36,037 nucleotides of DNA from Leptolyngbyaceae cyanobacterium SM1_4_3 (GCA_012031415.1 JAAUTN010000026.1:1-36037); one strand, 5' to 3'; counted from the stretch's first letter, positions 8,910-17,801 are shown. Notes: generated from the letters alone by a model not told the origin. Translations and numbers: made by a program.

Positions 8910-9837
8910 CAGGTTGAGGAACGGGTGCAGGGGCGCTGGTTGGTGCAGGGGTTGTATTCAACCGTCCCCCAAACTGCCGTAGTTCAAACAGTTTGACCCC
9001 GATTTGATACTCATACTGGCTCAGCAGACGACCATAGATATAGCCTGCCTTGCCGTCCAAAAAGCCCAAGCGAATGAAGTAGAACAGCACAAAACGCAGC
9101 AAAGGCTTGAACGGCAGGCGTACCCACACTTTCTTGAGGAATCGCTTGCGCTGCACCGAGTCGCCAAACAGGTTTGCGCCAATGGTGCCGCTTTCACCCA
9201 TGCCAGTCAGCAGGTTGTAGTAAACTCTAGCTTCCCAGTTAGAGTAGCGGTTGTGGCGCTCTAACCAGTGGAACAGGTCACGGAAGTCGATGTGTAGCAT
9301 ATCCTCTTTGAGATAGCCGACCTTGCCTTCTAGCACGACGTGTTCGTGAACTTCGTTGTCGCCCGTATTGCGGATTTCTTCCGTGCCCAGGTTTTCGTAG
9401 CGGCCTTTTTGATGGCGGAACAGGCGCAGATTCCAGTCGGGATATTTGCCGCCATGCCGAATCCATTTGCCCAGGAAAAAGACGCGACGGTTGAGGTAGT
9501 AGCCGTTAAAGTCTGGATTTTTGATCGCTTCAGCAATTTCATCCCACAGTTCGGGGGTGATGCGCTCGTCGCAATCGACGATTAGAACCCACTCGTTGTG
9601 AAAGGGCAAATTTTCGAGGGACCAGTTTTTCTTTTTCGGCCAGCGACCGTTGAAGTGAAACTGAACGACGTTAGCGCCCAGGTTCTCAGAAATCTCGACG
9701 GAGCGATCGCCACTCTGGGAATCGACGACAAACACCTCATCCGCACGGGCAACGCTAGCCAGGCAAGCGGGCAAATTTTCTTCCTCATTCTTAGCGGGAA
9801 TGAGAACCGACACGGGAAGTTTAGAGGTCATAGTCAT
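8902..9837 (-). CDS. Family 2 glycosyltransferase (WaaE-like)
   Basis: This 311-residue GT-A enzyme opens with VSVLIPAKNEEENLPACL, has the nucleotide-sugar segment VFVVDSQSGDRS, and the metal-binding VDCDERITPELW. The body is like beta-glucosyltransferases of the WaaE/KdtX type used in surface polysaccharide assembly. The C-terminus ends in a Pro/Ala-rich tail. A second ATG lies two codons downstream at 9831. The stop codon is shared with the start of the acetyltransferase, making these one operon; the next glycosyltransferase lies 152 bases upstream on the same strand. Donor and acceptor sugars cannot be read from the sequence. Confidence 0.88.
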   Translation of the reverse strand: MTMTSKLPVSVLIPAKNEEENLPACLASVARADEVFVVDSQSGDRSVEISENLGANVVQFHFNGRWPKKKNWSLENLPFHNEWVLIVDCDERITPELWDEIAEAIKNPDFNGYYLNRRVFFLGKWIRHGGKYPDWNLRLFRHQKGRYENLGTEEIRNTGDNEVHEHVVLEGKVGYLKEDMLHIDFRDLFHWLERHNRYSNWEARVYYNLLTGMGESGTIGANLFGDSVQRKRFLKKVWVRLPFKPLLRFVLFYFIRLGFLDGKAGYIYGRLLSQYEYQIGVKLFELRQFGGRLNTTPAPTSAPAPVPQPDA

Positions 9838-9989
9838 ATCGAGTCAAAGCGGGTTAACAACTAGAACAGAGGGAGCAAGGGAGTTTTGTGAACCGGGCAA
9901 ACGATTAAACAGAATAGACGGAATTTTAATCTGAAAGTTACAAAAGCCTGAACGATAGCCAATAGAACTGGAAGCTTGGACAGGTCAGG

Positions 9990-10943
9990 TTAGGAGGATT
10001 GCTGCGATCGCTTAGCCCACTGGGGAGCAGACACCATTCCTTGAATCGCAGACTTTAAGTAGCCAATTTGCCCATAAGCATAAACGAAGTTGTCAAACCG
10101 CTGCGCCGGATCGCTAATGTACTTTACAGAGCGATACAGCCCGCGCAGGAACCTTTCGCCACCTCGGTTGAGTTGCCCTACCCCAGCCCGGCCCGCTAGC
10201 TGTTCCCGATAACATTCGCTGATCCCCTGCCACCATCCTCGATTCAGAAACCAGGATCGCTGTAGTCGCTCTGGAGCGACATTATGAGCCACCAGCGCAT
10301 CCGGTAAGTAGGCAACCTGCCAGCCTGTTGTCAGCGCTAGTTCGGTGACGTGCAATTCTTCATTCGACAGCAGGTTTTTACCAACCCGTCCCAAATTCAC
10401 ATCGAATCCGCCAATTTGGTCTAAAAACGAGCGACGAATGGAGTAGTTTAAGCCTCTAGGAGTCAGTCCGGGTTTGTCGATGTAGACAATCGCCTCTCCC
10501 AAATCATAGGCTCCTAAATTGCCTGCCAAACCAGGAGAAAGCCAGCGGGGAGGCTCAACTCCGGGCGGCCACAGCAGCGTCACTTTGCCGCCTGCAATGG
10601 CTAGTTTTTCGCTAGCTTCGTAGGCAGCGTACAGCACTTGCAGCCAGCCTTTGCTAGCAACCGCATCATCATCCAAATAGGTGAGAATGGCGCTACGAGC
10701 GGCTTTGGCTCCCGTGTTGCGGGCAACCGACAGTCCCGTGACAGGTTCGTAAACGTAGTGCAGACGGGGATGCGGTAGACGAGCTTCGACGACCTCACGG
10801 GTGCGATCGCTCGATGCATTATCGACCACAATTACTTCAAAGTCGTCTGCAAACTCCTGCTCTAGCAAACTATCGATCGCGGCACCGAGATAGGTATCGC
10901 GGTTGTGGGTGCAGATAATAGCCGAAATCTGCGGCTCAGACAT
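9990..10943 (-). CDS. Family 2 glycosyltransferase
   Basis: This GT2 enzyme of about 318 residues starts MSEPQISAIICTHNRDTYL, with the nucleotide-binding FEVIVVDNASSDRT segment, the metal-binding YLDDDAVAS motif, and an acceptor-side region with GGFDVNLGR and NEELHV typical of exopolysaccharide transferases. I use ATG 10943; the longer TTG-started frame (11012) adds 23 residues with no family character. There is no membrane segment, so it probably works at the cytoplasmic face. Together with the downstream GT2 and acetyltransferase it forms a minus-strand polysaccharide set. The exact polymer is unknown; hormogonium/sheath polysaccharide loci in cyanobacteria carry similar enzymes. Confidence 0.87.
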   Translation of the reverse strand: MSEPQISAIICTHNRDTYLGAAIDSLLEQEFADDFEVIVVDNASSDRTREVVEARLPHPRLHYVYEPVTGLSVARNTGAKAARSAILTYLDDDAVASKGWLQVLYAAYEASEKLAIAGGKVTLLWPPGVEPPRWLSPGLAGNLGAYDLGEAIVYIDKPGLTPRGLNYSIRRSFLDQIGGFDVNLGRVGKNLLSNEELHVTELALTTGWQVAYLPDALVAHNVAPERLQRSWFLNRGWWQGISECYREQLAGRAGVGQLNRGGERFLRGLYRSVKYISDPAQRFDNFVYAYGQIGYLKSAIQGMVSAPQWAKRSQQSS

Positions 10944-11112
10944 AAGTTTTAATTCTGAGGTTTGGGTTCTGATCAGCCAGCAGTTCAGGCTGCTGTGGAC
11001 TAGCTCAACCAAGCTACTCTTTATTTAGCCCATAAACCTATAGTGCCTCATCAATTTTTTATGAAGAAGCTAATAGTGAAAATAAATTTCTCGGTATTCT
11101 TACGACCGTACC

Positions 11113-11862
11113 CTATTTGAGGGTGGGATCGTGCAGGCGACCGTGCAGTGCAATTAGCGTTTGGGCAAGCTGACTCAGCCGCGCTTCTAAATACTGCTTT
11201 CGTCCTAATAGTTGCCGCAGTTTTTGATAGCGGGCGATCGCCAAACTCACCTGAGCAATTTGTTCTGGCGGACAGGGACGCGACCAGGGCTGTCCGTCTT
11301 CCCCCAGCCCACACAGCCGATAGCCTGTGCGCGGCGATTCACAGGCGACGGTTTGTTCAGCTTCAGGCTGCACATTGCAGATTTCCTGCACGTAATCCAT
11401 CAGTCGGTCAACCTCAGCATGACGAATTACGGTCGAACTTTCTACGGTTGAAGGGTTTGGCTGAGCCTCACGAGGATGAGATTCTAGCCATCCGTCTATG
11501 ATCGGACCTTCCAGGTAAAGCGCCTGAATTTTCAACAAAATTTGCTGAAGCTCGGTTTGCCAGCCCTCTACGGTGCCCTCTAGCTCTTTGAGCAACCCCA
11601 TTGCCAGGGCAGGATTTGCGACATGGCGGTGGCTGCTAAAGCTGGGCAACTTAAACTTGGGCAGATTGGGAATTTCAGCGCTGCTTCTCTGGGTTGGGAA
11701 GGGGCGCACCTGCTCAGTTGCTATCCTGGAACGTCGGAATGGCGTGGCAGCGGACAGCTTGAAGGAAAATGCGCGATCGCCAGCCTGATCAGCGGTCGCA
11801 ACCCGCTGGGTTTGAAGCTGCTCCAGGGTTGCTTCGATCCGTTGCAGACCTGGTTTTCTCAT
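11113..11862 (-). CDS. Conserved cyanobacterial hypothetical protein
   Basis: I do not recognise a named family. The 249-residue soluble protein has a low-complexity N-terminal third, then a helical segment (about 88-125: GLLKELEGTVEGWQ, ALYLEGPIIDGWLE), a middle with CNVQ and CESPRTGYRLCGLGEDGQPW, and a C-terminal coiled-coil-like region (IARYQKLRQLLGRKQYLEARL). The EGPIIDGWLES phrase is reminiscent of proteins restricted to cyanobacteria. The start ATG has GGAGG about 10 bases upstream. It is divergent from cobU and has no operon partner. A function cannot be inferred from context. Confidence 0.75.
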   Translation of the reverse strand: MRKPGLQRIEATLEQLQTQRVATADQAGDRAFSFKLSAATPFRRSRIATEQVRPFPTQRSSAEIPNLPKFKLPSFSSHRHVANPALAMGLLKELEGTVEGWQTELQQILLKIQALYLEGPIIDGWLESHPREAQPNPSTVESSTVIRHAEVDRLMDYVQEICNVQPEAEQTVACESPRTGYRLCGLGEDGQPWSRPCPPEQIAQVSLAIARYQKLRQLLGRKQYLEARLSQLAQTLIALHGRLHDPTLK

Positions 11863-12082
11863 CGGCTACTTCCCTCCAGGAAATCAAAAACTACAGGTGA
11901 ATCAAAACGTAGAGATACAAAAGTTAGTGCAACCTGAAATTTTTACTGATTTTGCACATCGCGTTAAACGAGTATTTCTAAGCACTACTCGTGAAACTAC
12001 CACCAGTGATGATACCCGATAGATACGACGTTTCGACAGGTTAGAATACTTTCATAAAGTGCAATTTTATCAGTTCTAAATT

Positions 12083-12673
12083 GTGCCCTCTAACTTAAGG
12101 CAGTTGATTTTAGTTACCGGGCCTGCCCGTTCAGGCAAAAGCGAATGGGCTGAACATTTAGCTAAGCAATCCGGTAAGTCAGTTGTCTATGTTGCAACGG
12201 CTAAAGAAATTCCAGATGATGCAGAGTGGCAAACTCGAATTATTCAGCATCAGCAACGTCGTCCTACCAATTGGAAAACGCAGCTTATTCCGGTAGAATT
12301 AGCGGCCGCAATTTGTAAGGCTGCTCCGACGGACTGTTTATTAGTTGATTCTTTAGGCACCTGGCTAGCAAATTTGCTGGAGCAAGATGAAGTTCTCTGG
12401 GAGCAAACTTTAGTAGAACTATTGAAAAGCTTGTTGGACGCAACAAGCGATGTGATTCTTGTTTCTGAAGAGACGGGCTGGGGAGTTGTGCCTGCCTATC
12501 CAATCGGGCGAACTTTTCGCGATCGCCTCGGCAGATTAACCCGTGAAATTGGGGCGATCGCGACCTCAACCTATTTAGTTACCGCAGGATTTGCTTTAAA
12601 TCTCAACCATCTAGGTTCGCCCGTACCCAAATTCCACCCTGCTAGGGAGGAAACTAACTCAACCAAACCTTAA
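12083..12673 (+). CDS. cobU: Adenosylcobinamide kinase / guanylyltransferase
   Basis: This bifunctional cobalamin enzyme phosphorylates adenosylcobinamide and then transfers GMP to give adenosyl-GDP-cobinamide. At 196 residues it is normal length. Visible features are the P-loop TGPARSGKS (12-20), the HQQRRPTNW segment with the catalytic His region, LLVDSLGTWLANLL, and VSEETGWGVVP before the C-terminal TREIGAIA stretch. The start is GTG (12083), placed by the family N-terminus rather than by a visible ribosome site. No cobalamin riboswitch could be recognised in 11863-12082, only a small ACGAGTA/TACTCGT inverted repeat at about 11969-11993. No other cobalamin gene is adjacent. Confidence 0.93.
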   Translation: MPSNLRQLILVTGPARSGKSEWAEHLAKQSGKSVVYVATAKEIPDDAEWQTRIIQHQQRRPTNWKTQLIPVELAAAICKAAPTDCLLVDSLGTWLANLLEQDEVLWEQTLVELLKSLLDATSDVILVSEETGWGVVPAYPIGRTFRDRLGRLTREIGAIATSTYLVTAGFALNLNHLGSPVPKFHPAREETNSTKP

Positions 12674-12777
12674 CAATAGATGCAGATTCCACCCCAATTG
12701 CGCTCTTTGCTGCCCTGTAGCATTGATATAGAGGGTGAGGGATCAGGTCAGTTAGGCAACGGGTTCGATGGAACGTT

Positions 12778-13220
12778 ATGGCAGCTCAAGATCAAGTCAG
12801 ACAATATCTTGCCTATTGGTTTCAGTTAGGCAAAAAAGTATTTATTAAAAATGGTGAAGCGGCGCTTTTGCCTCAGCCCGTGATTCGGGGCGATCGCTAC
12901 AGTGACGAATTTGAGGAATGCTGGCAGCAAATTTCATCCCTCCATTCAAAAGACTGCTACCTGGAAGGAACCGATCAGTCTATTGCTGAACTGCTCACCC
13001 AGCCTGGGAGATTAGCGCTTGTGCCCGCTGTGCAATGCCTGTACCCATGCCCAATCTAGGAATGCCTGCGCTAAATTGCCCTTGCATTGACCTACCCACC
13101 TGGCCCGATACGGAAATGCCGCAGCCGCGATCGCCCATTAGCACTCAGAGCCAACTGATTCAAATTCGCGATCGCCTGATGCAAGCAGGCAAACGAGCCA
13201 GCGCCCCAGAAGAAGGGTAA
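12778..13220 (+). CDS. Conserved Cys-rich cyanobacterial protein, frameshifted
   Basis: I do not know the function. The first frame (12778-13059) gives MAAQDQVRQYLAYWFQLGKK through IAELLT. The sense then continues in the -1 frame as PAWEISACARCAMPVPMP, NCPCIDLPTWPDTE and QPRSPIST, ending at 13220. The join is at the CCC run 12998-13000: one extra C would restore a single 148-residue protein. The joined protein resembles a conserved cyanobacterial family of this size with CxxC and CPC motifs, possibly metal-binding. I annotate one gene with a one-base deletion. It lies just upstream of the converging ftsE-like gene. Confidence 0.7.
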
Positions 13221-13225
13221 ACCGC

Positions 13226-14005
13226 TCAGTGGCGAGGATGATACAGCCGACCATTGCGAATTTGCACCACCGGATGATTGGACAGTCTCACCAGATGCTC
13301 ATCGTGAGTCGTCACCACAACCGTAATCCCAATTCCATTTAGCTTTCTAAGAATTTTGATGACCTGCCAGGAATTGTCAGGATCAAGATTTCCGGTCGGC
13401 TCATCGGCTAGCAAAATCGGCGGGGTGCTAACAATCGCTCTAGCAATGCTAACGCGCTGCTGTTCACCGCCCGAAAGCTCATCCGGGAAGCAGTTTGCTT
13501 TATCCTGCAAGCCCACCATCTTTAGCGTCGGCAGCAGGCGGCGGTGAATTTCTTTACGAGTAAAGCCCTGCGCCCAGAGGACAAAGGCCACATTCTCAGA
13601 AACGGTACGACGCGGAATCAGCTTGTAATCCTGAAACACTACTCCAATGCGTCGTCTTAGCATGGATAGGTCGTTTCCCCGCAGTTGAGACAGGTTGCAA
13701 TCGTTGACAATGACCTCCCCCTGATTAACTTTTTCTTCGCCGTACAGAAGCTTTAACAGCGTTGACTTACCAGAACCAGACGGCCCTGTAATAAACAAAA
13801 AATCTCCCTGTCGAATTTGCAAACTCACATCTACCAGGGCGCGACTGCCATTCCGGTAAACTTTGCTGACTCGTTGCAGGCTGACGATAACTTTACCAAC
13901 CTTGCTCGAGTCAGACGGAGATGCAGCCGTGAGAGGATCGGTGGAAGGCTCAACAGAAGAGCCAAAGCCTGAATTTAAAGGCGGTTCGGTAGTGACGTGA
14001 GCCAT
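13226..14005 (-). CDS. ftsE: FtsE-type ABC transporter ATPase
   Basis: This 259-residue ATPase has Walker A GPSGSGKST (74-82), Q-loop VVFQDYKLIPRRTV (123 onward), signature LSGGEQQR (177-184) and Walker B ILLADEPTGNLD with catalytic Glu 202. The LIPRRTV segment after the Q-loop is characteristic of FtsE, which with FtsX controls septal peptidoglycan hydrolysis at the inner membrane. No ftsX is adjacent; the next minus-strand gene downstream is absent and the upstream one is nth. An N-terminal extension of about 38 residues, rich in Ser/Pro/Thr, precedes the ATPase core. A LolD/MacB-like export ATPase is the alternative, but the Q-loop favours FtsE. Confidence 0.75.
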   Translation of the reverse strand: MAHVTTEPPLNSGFGSSVEPSTDPLTAASPSDSSKVGKVIVSLQRVSKVYRNGSRALVDVSLQIRQGDFLFITGPSGSGKSTLLKLLYGEEKVNQGEVIVNDCNLSQLRGNDLSMLRRRIGVVFQDYKLIPRRTVSENVAFVLWAQGFTRKEIHRRLLPTLKMVGLQDKANCFPDELSGGEQQRVSIARAIVSTPPILLADEPTGNLDPDNSWQVIKILRKLNGIGITVVVTTHDEHLVRLSNHPVVQIRNGRLYHPRH

Positions 14006-14207
14006 AGAGCAAGTCTATAGAAACAATGAGTAGATTGTTGAAATAGATAAGAATCGCACCGAAATGCTCTGATGGTTGACTGAAAGCCAGGACTGCTTCA
14101 CGAGCGCTAATTGTAGTGGCTGTTGCCACCAAAGTCACTACCTTGACAGACTTTTGACGGAAATACAAGCTAGCAACGCGCAACCTACTAAAGTAGCGAA
14201 ACGATTA

Positions 14208-14240
14208 AGATCTGCGACTTCTTCGAGAAGTCGCAGATCT
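14208..14240. terminator. Perfect 15-bp hairpin after nth
   Basis: AGATCTGCGACTTCT and its complement flank a TCG loop, 6 bases beyond the nth stop on the minus strand. It shares its core and arm length with the hairpin at 30835-30867. The third pair is A-T here and G-C there, so both arms changed together. It probably acts as a transcript 3' end or stabiliser; only a weak T-run follows on the minus strand. Confidence 0.65.
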
Positions 14241-14246
14241 GGACGT

Positions 14247-14948
14247 TCAGCTAGGTGAGAAGGTGACGATGCTAGTGGGGGGTGGAGTAATTTTGGAAAG
14301 ATCGGCGGAGGGGCAGAGGTCAGCTAAGAGGCAGCGATCGCAAGCTGGGTTTCGCGCCATGCACACTGCCCGTCCATGATAGATCAGCCGAATCGACCAG
14401 TTTTCCCAGTCCGGCTGGGGCAGCAGCTTCATTAAATCTCGCTCAATCTTAACGGGATCGGTTTCTGTGGTTAAACCCAGCCGTCCGCTCAGCCGCTTCA
14501 CATGAGTATCTACCGTTACGCCAGCATTGATGCCATAGGCGTGAGCTAGCACAACGTTTGCCGTTTTGCGGGCAACCCCCGGCAGTTTCAGCAACTCTTC
14601 CATCAGCTTTGGTACTTGTCCCGCAAAATCTGAAACAATCATGTGGCAGGCTGCCTGGATGTTCTTTGCTTTGTTGCGGTAGAAACCCGTCGAGCGAACC
14701 AGGGTTTCAATTTCATCCAGGTCAGCCGATGCCAGGGCAACTGCATCGGGAAAGCGGCGAAATAGCTCTGGCGTGACCTTGTTCACCCGCTCGTCGGTGC
14801 ATTGGGCTGAAAGAATGGTAGCAACCAGGAGCTGCACGGGGGTTTCGTAGTCAAGCGAACAGGTTGCGTCAGGATAAAGACGCTTCAGACGCACCAGGAT
14901 TTCTAATGCCAGCTTTCGCTTGGCGGCAAGTTTACGGGTGTTACTCAC
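14247..14948 (-). CDS. nth: Endonuclease III (DNA glycosylase/AP lyase)
   Basis: This enzyme removes oxidised pyrimidines and cleaves the resulting abasic site in base-excision repair. The 233-residue sequence contains the helix-hairpin-helix LPGVARKTANVVL with catalytic Lys 128, the catalytic Asp 147 in TVDTHVKRL, and the 4Fe-4S cluster cysteines C196, C203, C206 and C212 with the canonical 6-2-5 spacing. The start codon is GTG at 14948; no ATG or clear ribosome site is available, but the N-terminus length matches the family. A hairpin follows the stop. It lies downstream of rseP on the same strand, separated by 98 bases that hold a dispersed repeat. Confidence 0.96.
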   Translation of the reverse strand: MSNTRKLAAKRKLALEILVRLKRLYPDATCSLDYETPVQLLVATILSAQCTDERVNKVTPELFRRFPDAVALASADLDEIETLVRSTGFYRNKAKNIQAACHMIVSDFAGQVPKLMEELLKLPGVARKTANVVLAHAYGINAGVTVDTHVKRLSGRLGLTTETDPVKIERDLMKLLPQPDWENWSIRLIYHGRAVCMARNPACDRCLLADLCPSADLSKITPPPTSIVTFSPS

Positions 14949-14993
14949 AGGGGAAAGTGAGAGAGATTAAAGGAATTGAGGGGAAGGCTGACT

Positions 14994-15026
14994 CCTGCTT
15001 GGACGGGCAAGATGCCCATCCCACAG
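14994..15026. repeat. Dispersed palindromic repeat copy (GGACGGGCAAGATGCCC type)
   Basis: The core GGACGGGCAAGATGCCC is shared, in inverse orientation, with elements at 24673-24722 and 31554-31609. It sits between nth and rseP. Confidence 0.65.
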
Positions 15027-15046
15027 AAGCCATTATGCCTACACTT

Positions 15047-16137
15047 TTACTGGAACAGCTTTTGAAACACCTCTAGCTGGGTAGTATCTCGCACAATCAG
15101 AAAAATACCCAAGCCCAACAGCACCACCAGTCCGGTTTGCATCACGTTTTCCTGGAGGCGGTTGGGCAGGGGTTTGCCGCGCAGCCCTTCGATCAGCAGG
15201 AAGGTTAACTGTCCGCCGTCCAGTGCAGGCAGCGGTAGGATGTTGATGATGGCCAGGTTAATGCTGATGATGGCGGTGAAGGGGAAGAGGCTGGCGCTGT
15301 CAGAGGCAGCAAGTCCTGCTCCCTGTTCAACGATTTTGACGGGGCCAGCAACCTGTCCTGCGACTTCGGAGAAATTGGTGATCAGCATGACAAAGCCTTC
15401 AACAATTCTCACGAAGGTTCTTTGAAACTCCTGAGCCGCAAGACCAAAGACCTCAAATACTCCCTCTGGACGGCGATATTCAGGGGTGCCATTGGGATAA
15501 AGCTGTACGCCAATTTTGGCTTTGCCGTCGGTTCCTGGCTCCGGAACGACGGTAAGTTCAAGCTGGCGATCGCCCGCTGCACGGTCAAATCTAGCGCTTC
15601 ATCTGGGCTATCTTGAATCGTTGTCATCAGCGTTTTGAGCGCAGTTTCAGAGGAGCCAAGCAGTTTACCGTCCACTGCCAGAACAATATCGCCTGAGCGA
15701 ATTCCGGCTTGAGCAGCGGGTGAGTTTTGAGAAATTACCTGAGGCACCAATACACCGGGCTGAAAATCGATCCCATCAGGAATGCCTACCGCCGTGAACT
15801 GCATCAAAAATACCAGGTAGGCAAATATCAGGTTGGCAATCACCCCGGCGCTAATCACGATGGCACGGTCGAGAATGGGGCGATTGTGCAACAGATTAGG
15901 GTCGTCTTCAGGAATGTCACTTTCGGGGTCGTCATCTGGGAAACCCACAAAGCCGCCGAGGGGAATGGCCCGAATCGCGTACTCTGTTTGGCTGCCCTGA
16001 TATTTCCAAAGAATCGGACCAAAGCCAACCGAGAAGCGATTAGCATAAATTCCTTGAAGACGGGCTGCCATGAAGTGCCCCGTTTCGTGTACCACAATCA
16101 AAATCGCTAAAACTGCGATCGCCGCCAAAACTGACAT
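15047..16137 (-). CDS. rseP: RseP-type site-2 protease, frameshifted
   Basis: This M50 intramembrane zinc metalloprotease cleaves membrane-bound regulators such as anti-sigma factors. The first frame (16137-15409) starts MSVLAAIAVLAILIVVHETGH; zinc-site HETGH is at 17-21 and a PDZ domain follows (about 115-190: VISQNSPAAQAGIRSGD). Its real sequence ends near VQR; the sense then continues in another frame as GDRQLELTVVPEPGTDG, VQLYPNGTPEYRRPEGVF and into the second frame with LPLPALDGGQL, which holds the third metal ligand Asp. The break is at the CCC at 15572-15574: one more C (G on the coding strand) restores a protein of about 364 residues, the usual length. I therefore call one gene with an apparent one-base deletion rather than two. 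Confidence 0.88.
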
Positions 16138-16178
16138 AGGTAAATTCTGCTGAAGTTCAGGTAGGTATCTACTCTATT

Positions 16179-17801
16179 CTAGGCGTTTGTACTGCGTCCC
16201 AACAGATTGGCGATCGTTTGGAGCAGGTTTTCTGGCTCAATCGGTTTTGCAAAATGACTTTGAAAGCCTGCGGCAAGGATGCGATCGCTGCTCTCTTGTC
16301 TGGCGTAACTGGTCAGGGCGATCGCCGGAACCGCTCTTGCTTCAGCAGCAGGCAAACTTCGCACATAGTTAATCAACGCATAGTCAGCTTCACCTGGCAT
16401 TATCACATTGCTAATTAACACTTCTGGTGCAAACTGACTGAATAAGCTGATTGCTTCAGGCAGTGAGGTTGTAGCTTTGACTTCCATCTCGCATTCCCCC
16501 AAAATCAGGGCAAGCAACTCACAGGTATCTGGCTCATCATCGACGACCAGTACCCGTACTCCGCTCAGCAGATGAACACCCGGTGGATCGGGACAAATTC
16601 TTGTATTGGCGGAAGTCTGAGCGTTTGCATCGTTGTAGCTTGTATCTTCACGCACTTTGGGCAGGCTAACGGTGAACAAACTGCCTTGTCCAAGTCCAGC
16701 ACTTTCTACCTGAACGGTGCCGCCATGTAGCTCAACCAGGTGACGCACGATTGCCAGCCCCAACCCCAAGCCGCTCTGCCGTCGGGTGATGGAGCCATCG
16801 GCTTGCCGAAAACGATCAAATACATGGGAAATAAAGTCGGAGCTAATGCCTTGTCCCGTATCTCGCACCGTTACCGTTGTGGCGGTGTCCGTTTGCGTCA
16901 GCCGTATTTGGACTCGTCCCCCTTCAGGCGTAAATTTGACCGCATTGGAAAGTAGATTCCACATTACCTGCTGGAGCCGCAGGGAGTCTCCGGCAATCGG
17001 CTCGATTTTAGAATTAGCCTGAAACTGGATGGCGATCGCTTTTGCTTCTGCGGCTGGGCGAAGGTTGCTCATTGCCGCTCTAATCACTGCTTCCAGATTG
17101 ATTGGCTGCATGGCTAACTGTAGATTTCCAGTAATAATGCGAGAAACGTCTAGCAGGTCTTCGATCAGCCGAGTCAGGGTTTGAGTGTTGCGCTCAATGG
17201 TTTTTACGGCACGAGCGTAGTTGACTTCATCCAGATTGCCCATTCGCAAAAGCTGCACCCAGCCCAACATTGCATTCAAGGGTGTTCGCAGTTCATGCGA
17301 TAGAGTTGCAAGAAACTCATCCTTAAGGCGATTAGCGGTTTCAGCTTCAGCACGGGCAGCTCGCTCCTGTTCCAAAAATTGCGATCGCTCTGCCTCAAAT
17401 CGAATTTTGGTACGACGGGACTCAGCCCGCTCCAGAGCAATATTCACTGCGATCGGCACCCGAACATAGCGATTTGGCGCTTTCACAAGATAGTCGTCTA
17501 GCCCAGACTTCATTGCCTCCACTGCGATTTCCTCGTTGCCCGTGTTGGTAAACATCACGACTGGACAATTTGGAAAACGGCTTTTAACGGCGTGCAGTAA
17601 GTCGATTCCAGTACTCCAACCTAGCTGATAGTCCGTGACTACCAGGTCAAATTCCCAGTTATCTAGCGCCTCTTCAAACCCTTGAGCATCTGAGACTTCT
17701 CTGACTTCAAGGTCAGAAAATTTGCGTCTTAGCTCACGCAGGGTCAAAAAGCGGTCGTCTTGATTATCGTCAATCAAGAGGATACGTAGTGGTTGACTCA
17801 C
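16179..17801 (-). CDS. Hybrid histidine kinase REC-HisKA-HATPase-REC
   Basis: This 540-residue soluble signalling protein begins with a receiver domain (1-125) with D11/D12, phospho-acceptor D57 and K107. A short coiled coil (125-160) leads to the HisKA dimerisation domain with H169 in FLATLSHELRTPLN. The ATP-binding domain (about 270-390) shows N-box QVMWNLLSNAVKF, G1 DTGQGI and G2 GLGLGLAIV. A linker precedes the second receiver (about 417-535, RVLVVDDEPDTCELL). In that receiver the phospho-acceptor position reads LISNVIMPGE, with Asn 465 in place of Asp, while DDE and the conserved Lys (FAKPI) remain. There is no membrane segment or sensor domain; input probably comes through the first receiver. 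The gene is an orphan with no neighbouring regulator. Confidence 0.92.
   Translation of the reverse strand: MSQPLRILLIDDNQDDRFLTLRELRRKFSDLEVREVSDAQGFEEALDNWEFDLVVTDYQLGWSTGIDLLHAVKSRFPNCPVVMFTNTGNEEIAVEAMKSGLDDYLVKAPNRYVRVPIAVNIALERAESRRTKIRFEAERSQFLEQERAARAEAETANRLKDEFLATLSHELRTPLNAMLGWVQLLRMGNLDEVNYARAVKTIERNTQTLTRLIEDLLDVSRIITGNLQLAMQPINLEAVIRAAMSNLRPAAEAKAIAIQFQANSKIEPIAGDSLRLQQVMWNLLSNAVKFTPEGGRVQIRLTQTDTATTVTVRDTGQGISSDFISHVFDRFRQADGSITRRQSGLGLGLAIVRHLVELHGGTVQVESAGLGQGSLFTVSLPKVREDTSYNDANAQTSANTRICPDPPGVHLLSGVRVLVVDDEPDTCELLALILGECEMEVKATTSLPEAISLFSQFAPEVLISNVIMPGEADYALINYVRSLPAAEARAVPAIALTSYARQESSDRILAAGFQSHFAKPIEPENLLQTIANLLGRSTNA

Noticed and set aside
11863-12082. Cobalamin riboswitch before cobU
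   Set aside because: I could not find the B12-box-like core or the multi-helix layout; only a 7-bp inverted repeat is present.
12985-13010. Programmed -1 frameshift in the Cys-rich gene
   Set aside because: There is no X-XXY-YYZ slippery heptamer or downstream pseudoknot; a missing base in a C run is simpler.
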